A DNA stretch of 64,000 nt, taken from the NCBI GenBank assembly GCA_023935145.1, contig CM043700.1, positions 141,507,328 to 141,571,327 of the forward strand. The letters are read 5' to 3'. The translations under genes were made by a program, and so were the position numbers. This document shows, piece by piece, positions 11,639 to 26,600 of this stretch. The first letter of the stretch is position 1. Every line of letters begins with the position of its first letter. The stretch comes from Bretschneidera sinensis (taxonomy: Eukaryota; Streptophyta; Magnoliopsida; Brassicales; Akaniaceae). A model generated the notes under the pieces. It was not told the origin of the DNA. It searched no databases and worked only from the letters and a program-made list of their open reading frames with translations.

Positions 11639-14600
11639 ATGGGCGATTCTAGGGTTTTGCCTGATCATATTTACAGCTCTCAGCGATCCGGGGCGGGTAC
11701 CATTCTCAGGATCCGATTGGAGAACTTCATGTGCCACAGTAGCCTCCAGATCGAGCTTGGCGAGTGGGTCAATTTCGTCACCGGTCAAAATGGAAGTATG
11801 TACCTATTTAAGTCTGTTGGAACTGGATTTGTATATTTTGCGCTTAAGTATTAACAAATTTGTAGATTATCTTTTGTTTATACATTATTTTTGGTGAGAT
11901 GATTGATGATGTAAATGTTTTGAATGTCAGTAATTGGTTTTGATGCTATCCACTCGTATAAATTCTTCGAATTGGGTTATTGAAGATTATATATAGAGTT
12001 AATAATTGATAGGTGTGAGCATTTTCCTTCATTTCTGGTCTTTGTTGGTGGTGCGTATGTTTGGGCTTATAATTTTTTTTAGGATAATTTGGATACAGAT
12101 GATATGGGATGTTTTTATGGTTTTCGTGTTCACAGGTGGTAAGAGTGCAATACTGACTGCTTTATGTGTTGCATTCGGGTGCCGAGCTAAAGGGACTCAA
12201 AGAGCTTCTACACTGAAGGATTTTATAAAAACTGGTTGCAGGTTTGTGGTATTTGGATTCGTATTTTCTACTGGTGCTTGCATTTTATTGTTAGTTTGGC
12301 TTAAGTGCTGCCTTTGAAGGTTTAAATTATTCTTGCAATTTCTTGCGGTACAATTCTTTTTGTTTGTAAATATCATTTTGTGACTGTAGGGAAATAAAAG
12401 AAAGAAAATGCACATCAAAGTGTTGCTGTGGAATGACCATAAACTATGGTCTCTAAGTACTATGAATGACTATGAGGTTTCACTAGTGAAGGGTTAGGCG
12501 CGTGTGAGAAAGTTTGGCCTATGAATTTATAAGCTTCAATTTGAACAAGTGATAGGGATCACGTTAAGGAAGTATAGGCACGGTAGATGAGTTTGTAGCA
12601 AGATAAAGGAAGAGTAAAGAATAGTTGGAAACACTAAAAGATACACAGGCTAATGCTGTGGAAGTATGCGGTGGCATGTGATTATTGGAAGATATGACCT
12701 CAATGGTAGCATGGTTGAGGAGGATTTTCTGGCAATGCTTTTTGTTAGCTTAAGGCCTTGTAGATGAGTTGCACCAAGCTTTTGTTTTTTATATATTTTA
12801 TTCACTTATAAAAAAAAGGCTTTGTTAAGTTTAGTTAAGTTATTTGGAAATTGCAGTTTGCGATTGCATATATTACCCAAATTGGATGCTTGGATTTGTT
12901 CTAGTATTGCTGATACGAAAAAATAGTGCTATAGGTACCACCAACATGTACCTCCTACTTGTAACCCCTCCCTACGGTTCATAGATAATTTCACGAAAAT
13001 TCACTGATAACAACGGGTGGCAAAAAAGGTCTTTTAACTACTTTTCTTCCACGTCATTTGTTGGGGTTAGGGGGCGAAAATGGGCAAATGTGTAGATTTG
13101 TAAACATCTTATACCTTTTGAAGTTTATTCTGTTTATGTTTTAGACTAAGACTATGGTTGGTATGGAGGAAAGTGGGAGGAGGGAAGAGAGAGAGGAAAG
13201 AAAAGGGAGAGCAAGGAAAAGAGAGAGAACACTTTTTTTGCTGATTGGTAAGAGAAAAATGTGGGAGGAAAGAAAATAGGAGGATTCATTTTTTCCTCCA
13301 GCTTTTCAGTCTCAAGTTATAATTGTCAATCCTCCCAAATTGGGAGGATTTGAGAGTGAAAAGTAAAACGAGCTAATTTTTTTGTCCATTTGTTCTTTCC
13401 ATCTACTTTTCTATTATCTTTGCCAAATATATAGAGGAAAGATCAATCTTTTCTTTCATCTCGTTTTTCTTTCCTCCTTTTCTTCTCATTCTTCCTTCCC
13501 CTCTTCCTTCTTCCTTCTAAATTTTCTTTCCTCACATTTCTCTCTGCCAATCATAGCTTGAGTGTAAAAAATGCTAAATATTTTTTAGTCACTTATCCCA
13601 ATTCTTGAATTTCTAGTTTGACCTTTTTTGTCTATATTACAATTTTTTTACATGATAACTTCAAAACGGAAATGTCAGCTTTGGAGGGGATATGAATTGA
13701 TGATTTACACGATTTTGCATATAAGTCGTTAGTTGTTACTAGTTTGTTTTCATTGATTACATTGCTTGGACTCTAGCTATGCATTTTTTTACGAATAGAC
13801 ACTCATGTTCTCTTTTACTTTTTTGTTCTTCAAATGTCTTTTTGTATAACTACATCTTTTATTGAGTTTCTTAGGTTATCTGATATTTATTTGCAGTTAT
13901 GCTCTTATTCACGTGGAAATAAAAAATCAAGGAGAGGACGCTTTTAAGCTCGAAATCTATGGGGATGTCATAATTCTAGAACGCAGGATTTCTGATTCTA
14001 CGAGTTCTACTATTCTTAAGGATTACCAAGGTATAGACAATCTGCATATATTATCCTTTTCACTCTATCTAATATTTAATTTGTCTTTTGATACGTATAT
14101 CTAATTTGTATGGGAGAATGAGGAAGATGTAAGAAATGCAAAGTAGACTAAATTTTTTTTAATAAATGTTTGGAGTTAGAGTCGCTCTTGTGAATTTATA
14201 AGTATTATGCCAAAACCAAATAGAGTCCCCTCTACGTGTCAAACCCAACAAAAGACAAGAACTCCTCCAAAACCCAAAGAAGCCCAGCCATTTTGAGCCG
14301 TGATATAGTTAGCAACAACAACTCTCTTCCGCAAATGATCCATTTTCTACCATGAAAATGAGTAAGAGATTTTAGGCCTAATGCATTACTCTTATACGGT
14401 TGCTTCACAATCACCCACCCATTTCATTAAACGATATTTGTGCACCTTCCCCACGTCACTCCAAAGAGATCTCCTTTGCAAGAGTATCTTTCTTTCAATC
14501 GACAAGCCTCTTTTCAAACTTTTCTACAATTGGATCCCAAACACGATTCTCTTTAAAAGAAGCACTCAAAGGTAACCCAAAGATAAGACATAAGAAATGT

Positions 14601-17600
14601 TCACAACACCCCAAAGTACTAGGTAGCCAACCAGTTATCATCCATCCCTTTACCCAATGGAACAAGAACACTCCTACCAAGGTTTACCATTAAGCTGAGC
14701 ATTTCTTCAAAACAAACAAGAATACATCCTAAATTGATGATTTGCTCCTCCTCCAGCCCATAAAAAAGGACATTGTCTTCGATAAAGGAAGATAGGAGAT
14801 CATCATGTCCATGTCACTTATCCATAGTTTGAATTCGCTAAGAAAACCATCCTCATAAAAGAAAGAAAGAAAACCATCCTCCAAAGCTTTTGACAACATC
14901 TTACTCGACACCTTCGTTACATGCGTGAATAAGATGGGGATAGGGGATCACCTTCTTGAATCCTCTAGAGGTGTGAAAAGACCGTATGGATTATCATTGG
15001 CAACAATTGAAAAGGATGTAGAATTGATGCATCTATTAATCAAATTGCACCGTTGCTCACGAAAGCCCATCCTTAAAACATAAGGAAGGAAGCTCCAAGA
15101 AACATGATCATAAGCCTTTTCCCGTGGAAATGCATTTGGATTCCCTTCGCCCTTATAAAAGTATGTTAATAGATGTTTCATTTGCAAAGAATGTGCTGGG
15201 TCCATTTTTCATCTTTTGTTGGATTGTCCGTTGGCTCGAAGATTATGGGTGATGACATTGTGTTTTGGGTATCGTTTGGTTTGTCTTAGGTTCCGTGATC
15301 TATGAATTTTGGGCTTAGAGTGATCTTCATGCTTCTATGAAGATTAAGAAGGCTTACTCTTTGATCAATTGTTCCATTTTTTTGGCTTGTTTGGGATGAG
15401 AGGAACGAAAGAGCTTTTGTTCGGGAAGAAAGATCTATAGTTATAATTAGAGATAGATGGTTAGTTCCCTTAGTATTTGGTTTAAGGAAACAAAATTTGT
15501 TAATGAGGACAGCTTCTTAGATTTTGTGGAGATTTTTTTTGAGAAATAAATTGTATAAAAAGAAAAAGCGCACCAAGGGGGTGCAACCCATGTACAAGGC
15601 TATCTATATGCGAGAAACTCCACAAAATCTACTATATTTACTTCATTTACAAAAGAATTCCCAGTGACCCAAAAAATAAGGGTATTGAACCACCTTTTCC
15701 TTTTCCTAATTACAACTAAGGGTCTTTCAATGCCATCAAAAGCTCTACAATTCTTTTCATTCCAAACTAACAATCATAGAGTAAGCTTTATTAAGTTGTG
15801 GAGTTACTATCTTGTAGATAGTGTTTTTACATGGGCTACACCCCTTGGTGCTTTTTAGACATTATTTAATTATACAAAAAACCCCTTTACTACCTTTTTT
15901 CAGTATAGAATCAACAAGTGCAGTAATCACTGAAGCATCAAGAATTTCTCCCTTCCACAAAGGAATTTTGAAAAGGCCCCATCACAGTCCCAATCACTTT
16001 CTTAAGTCTAGTGGCCAAGACTTTAGAAATAAGCTTGTAAACACTATCCAATAGGCTTTTAGGACGAAAGTCTTTAATGTTGACGGCAACACTCTTCTTA
16101 GTAATGAGCACAATGAAAGTAAGAATCAAAGATTCATCAAAATCTTCGGTGTTTTAAATTCCTCAAAAAAGTGTAATAAAATCACCTTTGAGAATCTCAC
16201 ACTTAGATCGGAGAAAAGCCATGGTGAAGTGATTTGGACCCAGTGCTTTGTCCACACTACAATCCTCCAAAGCTTGCCTAATTTCCTCTTCATTGTATAA
16301 AAAAACTCCTCTTCATCAAATGGCCATTGGAGCCAAAGGGATTCCTCATTGCCAATGCAATAAAAAGGAATTCCCTCATGAGAGGGTCTCCATTTCATTC
16401 CCTCAATAGCTTCTCTTCCTTCATTCTCCATCTCACTTCATCAACCTCAACCTTTCTCTAAAAAGTTGTATCTTCTTGACTTTGATCAAGACATTTATTT
16501 AGCTCTTTATATTTAACAAATGTATTGTTTGACCAAATTTTACGTTGTTTATGTTGCAATGCACTGCTTTTTAATATTCTGTCAATGTATGCAGCAGTCT
16601 GTAATATCTGCCTGTTCTTTTAGTTAACTTCATATTATTTCTATTCAAAAAATCTGTTTTGGTCGTATTATAGAGTACTAAGAGCAGGTTTGGTATGCTC
16701 AATAAGACATGTAATGGAATCAAAATTATATTGAAATAGAACTCAAATCATTATAATTTTGATTGCATTATTGTTTCATTCAGCATACCAAACATGCTCT
16801 TAAGTGATTGATGCAAGAGGTTGTCGTAATTACTTGATCTTGTTTTCAATATGAGGTGTTTGACAGGTAAAAAGGTTGCTAGTCGAAAAGAGGAGCTTCG
16901 TGAGCTAGTAGAACATTTTAATGTGAGTGTTTTGCCTAATATTTATACATGGTATTTCACTGTTTCTTAGAAGCAATATTGTTTTCTTGGGTATTTATAC
17001 TTATGGGGTCAATTGGGTATTTGAACTAGCATTGTTTGGGGATTACTGAGGAGTTAATGTTTGGCGTGGTTGTCACATTAGGTTTGGTTTATTTATTAAC
17101 GTGGTTACTGTTGATTTTTTTAAAAGTGAGGTACTGTTGAGTATATATTGAATACTTTTCAGATGAAAGCAGTAGGCTTGCTTGGCATGTTGATGCAGAT
17201 ATTTTACCTTTTCTATTTGCATTTTTAAGCACGGTAGTTAGATCGTGTTTATTCTGAAATGGCTGTCTTGTGCTTTTTTTCCTTCCTTTTGATAATAATT
17301 TAACTGAGGACTTTCCTAACCCAACCACATGAGCTAATGCTCAAACACATGCGTGCTTATGTTCCTTATGCTGTGTGGAGTGACCACATTTGCCCTAGTT
17401 CTCACATGGTAGGCATATGACGGCTTAGCCTTATATAAGACTAGATCCGTTAGGAGAAGTCGGGTTTTGGATCTCAAGAATTTATTTACTGTGGAGTTCC
17501 TTTCCGGGGAATTGATTTTGGGTTTGGAAAAAAGGAAATTTTCAAATGTTTTCAATATTCTTTATATCTCTAGCTTATCTTTTTATTCTTTCCCTACAGT

Positions 17601-20600
17601 TGCTTCGTTTATTATTCCAGCCTTTCTGTCATGTCCCTGTTGGAAGTTTGAAAGTCTCTGCCAACTAGATTGTTGCACTTACATAGTTACATTACTTAAA
17701 AGATTGCTGCACTTTCATCTTCATTTGCTTGTGAGAATTTGCATTGAAATTTCAGTGATGTCCATCCATTAGTCTATTTGTTGTAGAACATATTTGCTTC
17801 TTATCTAGGTTTTATAACATCCAATAGTCTTCATTGGCAGACTTCTTTTTTCTTTATATGCATTTAGATTTAGTGTTGCTTTCTACCTTTAATTTGCTTA
17901 TGGTCATTTTCCTGTATTCTATACATAATCATATTGAAGTCAAAAGACTTCTTGGCATATTCCTTACATTTGAGGTATGGTTTAATCTTATAGCCTGTTT
18001 TGGATTGCTGAAGAAACCAACTTATAGCTATTTTTTTTATAATAAAACCACCTTGTAGCTTTAAGCAGCAGATTATAATCTGATGCTTAAAGCGGGTTTA
18101 TAATATAAGCAGTTTACTGTTTGGGTATACGTGCAGAAATTTTAAATAAGTTATGGTTGTGTTTGATTAAAGATTGCTGAAATCAACTTAAAACTGTCAA
18201 AATGATCAAAAGGGGTACAGTGGATCTGGTTTATGCTCTTTGATTGATAGAATGATTTTCCAACCTAATTTTGATTAAATAAGATTTTCAAACCTATTAA
18301 AATGCAAATTAATGTATCGAACTTATAAATTTATAGTATGATATATGTTTATTTGTAAATTTTTATGAGTAAAAAATTATAAAGAAGCACCAAAAGGGTG
18401 CAACCCATTTACAAAACAACTATCTACTAGATATTATATCTATGAAATCAAGGAACTCTTCCTTATGTACAAAAAACCCCCTTAAACGGAAAACAAAGCG
18501 TATTTAGCCTTCTGCTTTTAATAGTATCCATTGAGCTCTCTACACCCTCAAAAATCTTACTATCTTTCTATTTCCAAACCGACCAGAAGATTAAATAGGA
18601 ATCAAAGTAAAAACCTTCCTCATCTCGTTAGAAGCTCTGATTCTGCTCCAACCACAAATCTCACCTTGAATTGAGCCGGCCATAACAAGTTATTCCCCCA
18701 ACACAATACGTCATCTCCCATTGGCACTGCTCAAGCAGGCTGCTGCTGGTCAGAGAGAGAAGAGAGAGAGAGAGATAGAAGGAAAGAGAGAATGGGTAAA
18801 GTTGTATTTTCTTAAAAGATGAGGGGCATTTCCATTCTTTACTTTGTCAAAGCAGCTTAAGTAAAAACCAATTATTTAGTGAGGAGACCTTCGCTTCTCA
18901 AACTCCACCTATAGATGGACTAAAGCAGCTCAAGGATTATGAGGTAAGTGGAACCAAATGCCTTTATGGGGTGGGGGTGCCACACTAGCTTATGACCCAA
19001 CTTATAAGTGGAATCAAACAGACTCTTAATCAATAATCACTCACCTCTACTGATAAAAGAAAATCAATAATCACCCACGCTGGTGTCTGCACAATATAAC
19101 TCGAGTCATATCTAACAAGTTCATAAATTTACTATCAAATTGAAAAAGTTTAATACTTTATTTTGCACCAAATTATAAATTGGTTCACATATGTGGAAGT
19201 TTATTCCCTATGGGAAACCTCAGATCGCTTTACATCTCTGTAAAAGTTTCTAGTTTGCAAATATTCTTTCAAAGCTATGCTGTTGTATCCTGGCAATCCC
19301 TGACTGTTTCACAGTTAGGAAACATTCCAAAATTCAACAGGGTCCATATAAAAATATAATCTCGTAATAGCTGTCATTCACCAATATTCCTGAGAAAAAA
19401 TTTTAAGAATGTAGAATCACGTGAAAATATTGTTTAACAAAATTGTAAATTTAATAACCAAACAGTGATCTACTATTTGAAGAATCATCTTTAATTTTTA
19501 TATCTAGTCAGTAAACCATGCTATGATGGTTTTTCCCCCTTGTATTTTTTTTTATTTCCCTTGTTGTCTTGGCAAGTGTTATTGTAAAAATGGAAGTATC
19601 CCCTTTTTTTCTTGCGCTCATTGAATGACGAAAAAGAGTTTTGACCTTTTTCTTCCTTTATTTTCTCTTTACCTGGACTATTTTTGGTCTTGCTTTCGGA
19701 ACCTTGATTTTTCACTTGGATGCTTATTATTTTACATGCTACCTTATGTAGATTGATGTTGAGAATCCGTGTGTGGTAATGAGTCAAGACAAAAGCAGAG
19801 AGTTTTTGCATTCTGGGAATGCCAAAGATAAATTCAAGGTAAGATCTGCACGCATGAGTATATTAGAAGAGGATTACGTGGGTGCAATGCTGAAACTTTT
19901 TGTTATTCAGTTCTTTTTCAAAGCCACACTTCTTCAGCAAGTCAATGATCTTCTACATAGTATATATGAAGGTTTGAAGGCTGCAAATGAACTTGTTGAT
20001 GAATTGGAAAAGTCAATTAGGCCCATAGAACAGGAACTTAGTGAATTGCAAGGAAAGATTAAAAACATGGAGCATGTGGAAGAGATATCTCAAAAGGTGC
20101 AACAATTGAAGAAGAAACTTGCATGGTCATGGGTGTATGATGTGGATAGGCAGCTGCACGAACAGGCTGGGAAGATTGAGAAGCTTAAAGATCGCATACC
20201 CACTTGCCAAGCTAAAATTGATTGGGAGCAAGTGAGTAACATAAACTTTTGGCTAAATTTTATTTACGTCCTCCCTGCTTTGAAACTGATTACTTAGGTG
20301 AAGTGCAATAATGATTAAAGCATATTGATTCACTGTATAGAGTAAAGTAGAGTCATTCAGGGACCGTCTTTCAAAGAAAAAGGCTAAAGTTGCACTCATG
20401 ATGGAAAAATCATCAGCAGTGAAGAGAAGGATGGATGAATTGCAACAATCTGTTTCTTTGGTATGTTCAAAGTTAGATTTCTTCATTTTGAAAGGGCAAG
20501 CGAAATGCCTAATGGTATTACATTTTGTTGATATAAAGTGTAGCTGATGCATACAATTGGTAATTTATCTTCTTTCCCACCAACATATATGTCACAGAAG

Positions 20601-23600
20601 AAAATAATAGTTGAGAATTAAATTCTGGAGTATATGAAATCGGAGATAATAGAGCTGTATAGTGATAAGTTATCAGTTAGAAAAATGCTACAAGTTTGGA
20701 TGCATTGTTATTGGCATTAACATTTTTGTGATAATGATTTACGGGGATAATAGAACTGTATAGTGATAAAAGAAATGATTAATGGCTTTCTCTACTTGGA
20801 AGATGAATACATTTTACCTTTTTGTCTTTCATTCACATTTGTATTTCTTTTTCCTTTGATTTTTCAGGTTTCATACTCAATTTATGTGCCCCCCTTTTGA
20901 TCGTAGAATGTGCTTTTTTATTCATTCCTATTTCTTGACATATCCCTTATTGATGTAAAATTCTTATCTTAGGCATCAAGAGAGAAGCATGAGCTAGAAG
21001 AAGAGCATAGCCGCAGGACTAATCACATCCAAAAGTTGGTGAATGGTGTTAGGTGGTTTGAACAACAAGTCAATGATATTCACGAGCAACATATTAGAAA
21101 TACACAGGTTTTTGTTTTCCTTGTTGTGGATAACAGTTACATTTCTTTTTTATTTAGTATGTTGTTCCTGGTTCATTTTTTTATTATGATTTTTCTAATT
21201 AATGTTGTGATCCCTTTTTTTAAATAAAAAAGCATCAAGAGGGTGCAACTCAAAGCTAAAGGCTAATTATAATGAAATAGCTCCACAAAATAAACAAGAT
21301 CTTTGATATTTACAAATAAATATCCATTAAACCAAAAATTAAGAGTATTAAACCAACTATCCCTAATATTTGCAAACAGTCTTTCAATACCATCAAAAGC
21401 CCTTTGGTTCCTCTCTTTCCAAACAATCCACCAAATAGAAAGAGGAATTAAATTTAAAGCCTTCTTGACTTCCTTTTTAGCCTTTAAGCTGCTTCAAACC
21501 CAAAACTCATCTCTCACTGAACCCGCAACCGCCCAAGAAACCACCACAATTCTATACACCATCTCCCGTAAACTCCTAGCTAGAGAGCACTCTACCAAAA
21601 GATGAAACACGGATTCGGTACATCCCTTATAAATAAAGCATCTATTAACAATAACCTTTCCTCTCCTTTGAAGATTGTCGATAGTAAGAATTCTATCCCA
21701 AGAGACCTCCCAAACAAAAAAACTTTCTTGTGATCTTACTTATAAAAAAAACTAATGTTGTGATCTTTTTTATTCATTATAAAGATCATTCCTCTGCGGT
21801 TCAGGTTCAGCCAATGACCTACTTTCTTCTTTGTTAGACTTTAGTTTCCTAGTCAGTCCTTCCAAATGATAGTTCTCTTTTTCTTTAAAATGTGACATGC
21901 CATTGACAAGGATGCTTATGTTGGTGTCAGCATATGTTTACTTGATAACCCAAAAAATGGTGATTTGTGGTATGAACTATGGAGGATTTTTTTTGATAAG
22001 TATGAACTATGTAGGATTTTTACGAAACTCAAAAACTTATTATGATGTTTTGCAAACTTTTGAAAATACTAGAATTTGATATTTTGTAGACCTAATAGGC
22101 TATTTGCCAATGTTGGTCATGCCAAAGTAAGGTTTTGGTAGTGGTTATTTTCAACAAAGTCCTACCCTTAAATATATTTGCACGAAGCGACTACTATTTA
22201 GGTTCAAACTTATGCCCTTGCACTTGTTAGCCCGAGGCTTTTATCATCGTACAACAACTCCTCTTCATTGTATGGGCATGAGTCTATAAGAGATTTTGAT
22301 TAGTGTTACTTCTTTACTCTTTTTCTTTCTAAATTATATTAATGTTGCATCCATTGAAATTGTCAAAACTTTTAGAACTTGTTTTATTGTAACATGTGTT
22401 CCTATAATTATACGCTTAGTTAAGCGATCATTTAAAGAATCTAATTTTCAAAAATTTTGGTAACCTGATGGATACCACTTGTTTCTTCGAAAAGGATGGA
22501 GAGTTGATGTTGTTAAATCAATCGGTTTTGATTTTTCATTTTTGTTTAGACTAGTATTTTCAAAGGCGAAAGTGTAAGGTGAGTCGAGGTGTAAGCTTTT
22601 CTTGTATTATTTTTTGTATTTTAAAAATTATAATAATTAATGAAAAAATAAAAAATGTTTATAAATTGAAATAATTTTTTTAAATTTTGAAACTAAGAAA
22701 AAAGAATTATCAATAATTTTTTTTGGATGCTTTGTTAGGTTTGAGGATGTTTCTAGTAATGTGCTAAGAAAATGATAAATTTACTACAAAAACTAATGAT
22801 GATCCAAAAAATAATTTGGTGGAATAAATTTGGTATGGATTTGTTTATTTTTCTAAGTTCCTAATAAATGTTTAGAGTATTTTCGGTATTTCTCACACTT
22901 TTCTTTTCTTTTTATTTATTTAATCTAACTTATACCTCTTTTCTTCTAAGAGCGTAAATTAATGTGTGGAAGATGGTCTACAAGAAAAAAAATATAAGAA
23001 AACATGACATGGAAATAACGTCTTGTTTGTCCATGGTGTGGGGGACACAATGTAAGATTATTAAATGAATTTAACCATACAAATATGATCAAACTAGTGA
23101 TTAAAAGCATGGGAAATTACAATCAAACTGGCAAAACTAAAGACAATACTCTTAAGTGTACTTGTGGCTATTAGATTATTTGAAGAGATCAAGAGAATTC
23201 GGGTTGAAGAATGTAAATCTCGTTTCTGTGGCCAGTCGGTGGGGAGGAAACTGTCAAGGATGGGCAATAGAGAACTTAAAAGGTTAGAATTTGATGTGAA
23301 TTATGAGGAGAATAATAGCAATTCTGGTAGGGGGGGCAGATTTGATAGAGGAATCTAGAGGTTTGTCAATAATCCAATGAAGTGGAAGATAATTTCGTGG
23401 AATGTTAGGGGAGTTAATGACTTGGCAAAAAGGGATATACTTAAGCATTATCTCAGAGATTGGAAGAGTACAGTGGTGTGTCTTCAAGAGACTAAAATGG
23501 AGGTAGTGGATGATTCGATTATCCATATCCTTTGGGGTATAAGATCGTGTGGTTGGAAAACTTTGCTGTATATAGGTGCCGTCTAGAGAAGTGATTTTAA

Positions 23601-26600
23601 TGTGGGATAGAAGAGTCTTGGAGTTAAGATGCACAAGTGGGTCTTTTTTTAGTTTCTTGTCTTTTCAAGGGCCTTTTAAATGATGGGAATTGGGTAATGT
23701 TTGGAGTCCATGGTCTTGGAGATAGTAGTGACCGTGGTCTTTTTTGGGATGAATTGTCGACTATTAGGCATCGTTGGAGATTTCTTTGGGTGGTGGGGGT
23801 GATTTTAATGTTGTATTATATCCTCATGAGAGGTGTGGCGGGTCTCATGAATCCAGGTCAATGAGGGAGTTTTTAGATTTTGTAAGGGGCCAAGATCTCG
23901 TTGATCTTCCCCTCTCTGGCGGTACCTTTACTTGGTCGAATTTTAGGGAATTTCCTTCATTCTCAAGGATAGATTGCTTGTGACTCCTTGTTGTGAAATT
24001 CATTGTCCGGATTTGATTCAGAAGCTTCTTCCCATCATCACCCCATTGCTATTGAAGGTGGTGGTATGATATGGCGATCCCGTTTCGGTTTGAAAATATG
24101 TGGCTAAGGGAGGTGGGATTTCAGGAACTAGCTAAAGAGTGATGGAAGGATTATGATGTTAATGGTGCTGTTAGTTTTGTCGTGGTGAAAAAGCTAAAAA
24201 GAGTCAAGGAAGAAATGAAAAGATGGAATAAAGAAGTTTTTGGTAATGTCAACTCTGCTATTAATGCTTTTAGGGGAAATTAGGGGGCTTGATGAGAAAG
24301 AGGTTCAAGGTGGTCTTTTGAGGAGCGATATGGATAGAAAGGTGAAGCTAAAAAGGAGTTGGTGAAGCTCATTTCTATGGAGGAAACTTCATGGAGGCAA
24401 AAATTGAGGGAGTTGTGGCTTCGGAAGGGTGATAATAATACTACGCGTTTCCATCGAATGACTAATGCTCATAGGAGATATAATTTTATTAAGTCCATTG
24501 AAGTTGACGGGTATGTGTTTGAATAGAAGGAGAGTATAAATGGGGCAATTAGTGGGTTCTAAAAGAATCTCTATAAGGAATCTTGGGATAGTCGTACGAA
24601 TTTGGATGGAATTGCTTTTTCCAAAATCGATGAGGAAGATGTAAGTTGGCTTGAGCATCCTTTTTCTGAGGAAGAAATTGTTTCTGTTCTTTGAGCTTGT
24701 GATAGAGATAATGCCCTGGGTCCCGATGGTTTTATTATGTCTTTTCTAGTTCAAAATTGGGATGTGCTGAAAGGGGACATTGTTCGGTTGTTTGAGGAGT
24801 TTCATTATTTTGGGAGTTTGTGAGTAGTTTAAATGCCACTTTCGTCACTCTTATCTCGAAGAAGATGGGAGTGTATAATATTAAAGATTTTAGACCTTTT
24901 AGATTGGTGGGGTATATTTATAAGCTCTTATCGAAGGTGATTACTTTTAGATTGAAGGAAGTGATGCAAAAAGTTGAGCCCTCATCAGAACGCCTTTGTA
25001 GAAGGAAGGCAAATCTTGGAAGCTGTTTTTATAGCCAGTGAAATGGTGGATGCTCATCTCAAGAATGAAGGGAGGGGTGATTTGTAATCTTGATATGAAA
25101 AAAGCGTATGATCATGTTTGTTGTGAATTTGTTATTTATTTATTGAAAAGAATGGGTTTCGGGGATAAATGATGCACGTGGATTTTTATGTGTATTTCCT
25201 CTACTTCCTTTTCCATCTTGGTTGATGGTTGCCTTAACAGTTTTTTAAGGTATCAAGAGGTCTTAGGCAAGGAGATCCTTTTATCTCCGGATCTCCTTTC
25301 TTATTCACTTTGGTAATGGAGGGCTTTAGCAAAATGTTGGATAATGCGGTGGAGATGGGTTTGTTGAGTGACTTCAAAGTGGGCATTAATGGTGGAAGTG
25401 TGAATATTTCTCATAATCTTTTTGCTGATGACACAATTGCCTTTTGCGGGGCGGAGATGACTCAAATTTTACACCTTAGATTAATCATTTGGATCTTAAA
25501 GTCAATCTGGGTAGAAGTGACTTAATTCCTTTTGGTGAAGTTTATAATGGTTGATTCCTTGCTAGTTTGTTGGGATGCAAGATGAGATCTCTTCCTATTT
25601 CTTATCTTGGCCTTCATTTGGGAGCAAAGTTTAAAGATAAGAGTATATGGAACCCGATTGTGGAGAAGTTTGAGAAATGTTTATCCATACGGATGAATCA
25701 TTACCTTTCAAAAGGTGGTAGACTTACTCTTATAAAGAGTATCCTCTATAGTCTTCACATATATTATGTCTCATTTCCCTATGCCTAGCTCAGTGGTTAA
25801 TAGGTTGGAAAGTATTCAAAGAAGATTCCTGTGGGGCAATACGACGAATGAATTTAAGTACCATTTGGTTAAGCAATCGTTGGATAGAGGCGGGCTTAGT
25901 ATTAAATCGTTAGCTTTATTCAATAAGGCTCTTCTTGGTAAATGGCTTTGGAGGTTTCTTGTTGATAGAGACCATTCGTGGAGGAAAGTGGTGGAGGCTA
26001 AGTTTGAGATGAAGTTTGATGGGTGGATGTCTAAAGAAGTTCTGGAGGCCTATGTATTGGGGGTTTGGAAATGGATTCGGCAAGGGTGGGATGATTTGAG
26101 GCCTTTAGTGGAGGTGTCCATGGGCAATGGAGCTAAAACTCGTCTTTGGTATGACATTTGGTGTGGGAATACCCCTTTCAATGATAAATTTTCTAGCATC
26201 TTTATTATTGTGAGAGATAAAGGAGCTAGGGTTTTTCTTGTTACTCCGTGTCTATTGATGGAGTCTCTTGGAATATCCCTTTAATCTGTAATGTTATTAT
26301 TAGGAAATAGAGGAGATGGAGATGTTATTGGAATCCTTGTATAATTCTAGAATTGAGAGGGGTAGAGTGGATGTGATGAGATAGAGGTCTTGTCCAATCA
26401 AACGGTTTAAGATGAAAGATTTTTACAAAATTCTACTTGATAAGGATTTCTTAAATGGTATCCCTAATTATTCCTCGAAAGCAATTTGGTGCTTTAGATC
26501 TCCGAAGGAAGTTAATTTTTTTTGGTGTGTGGGAAACTTCGTGCGAGAAAATTCTTACACTTGATAATTTACAAAGGAGGGGGAAAGTGATTGTAAATAG

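Noticed and set aside
20640..20770. Short direct repeat ('gataatagarctgtatagtgataa') in SMC6 intron 7
   Set aside because: Only about 24 bp is shared, with no further structure; it may be chance or an old remnant.
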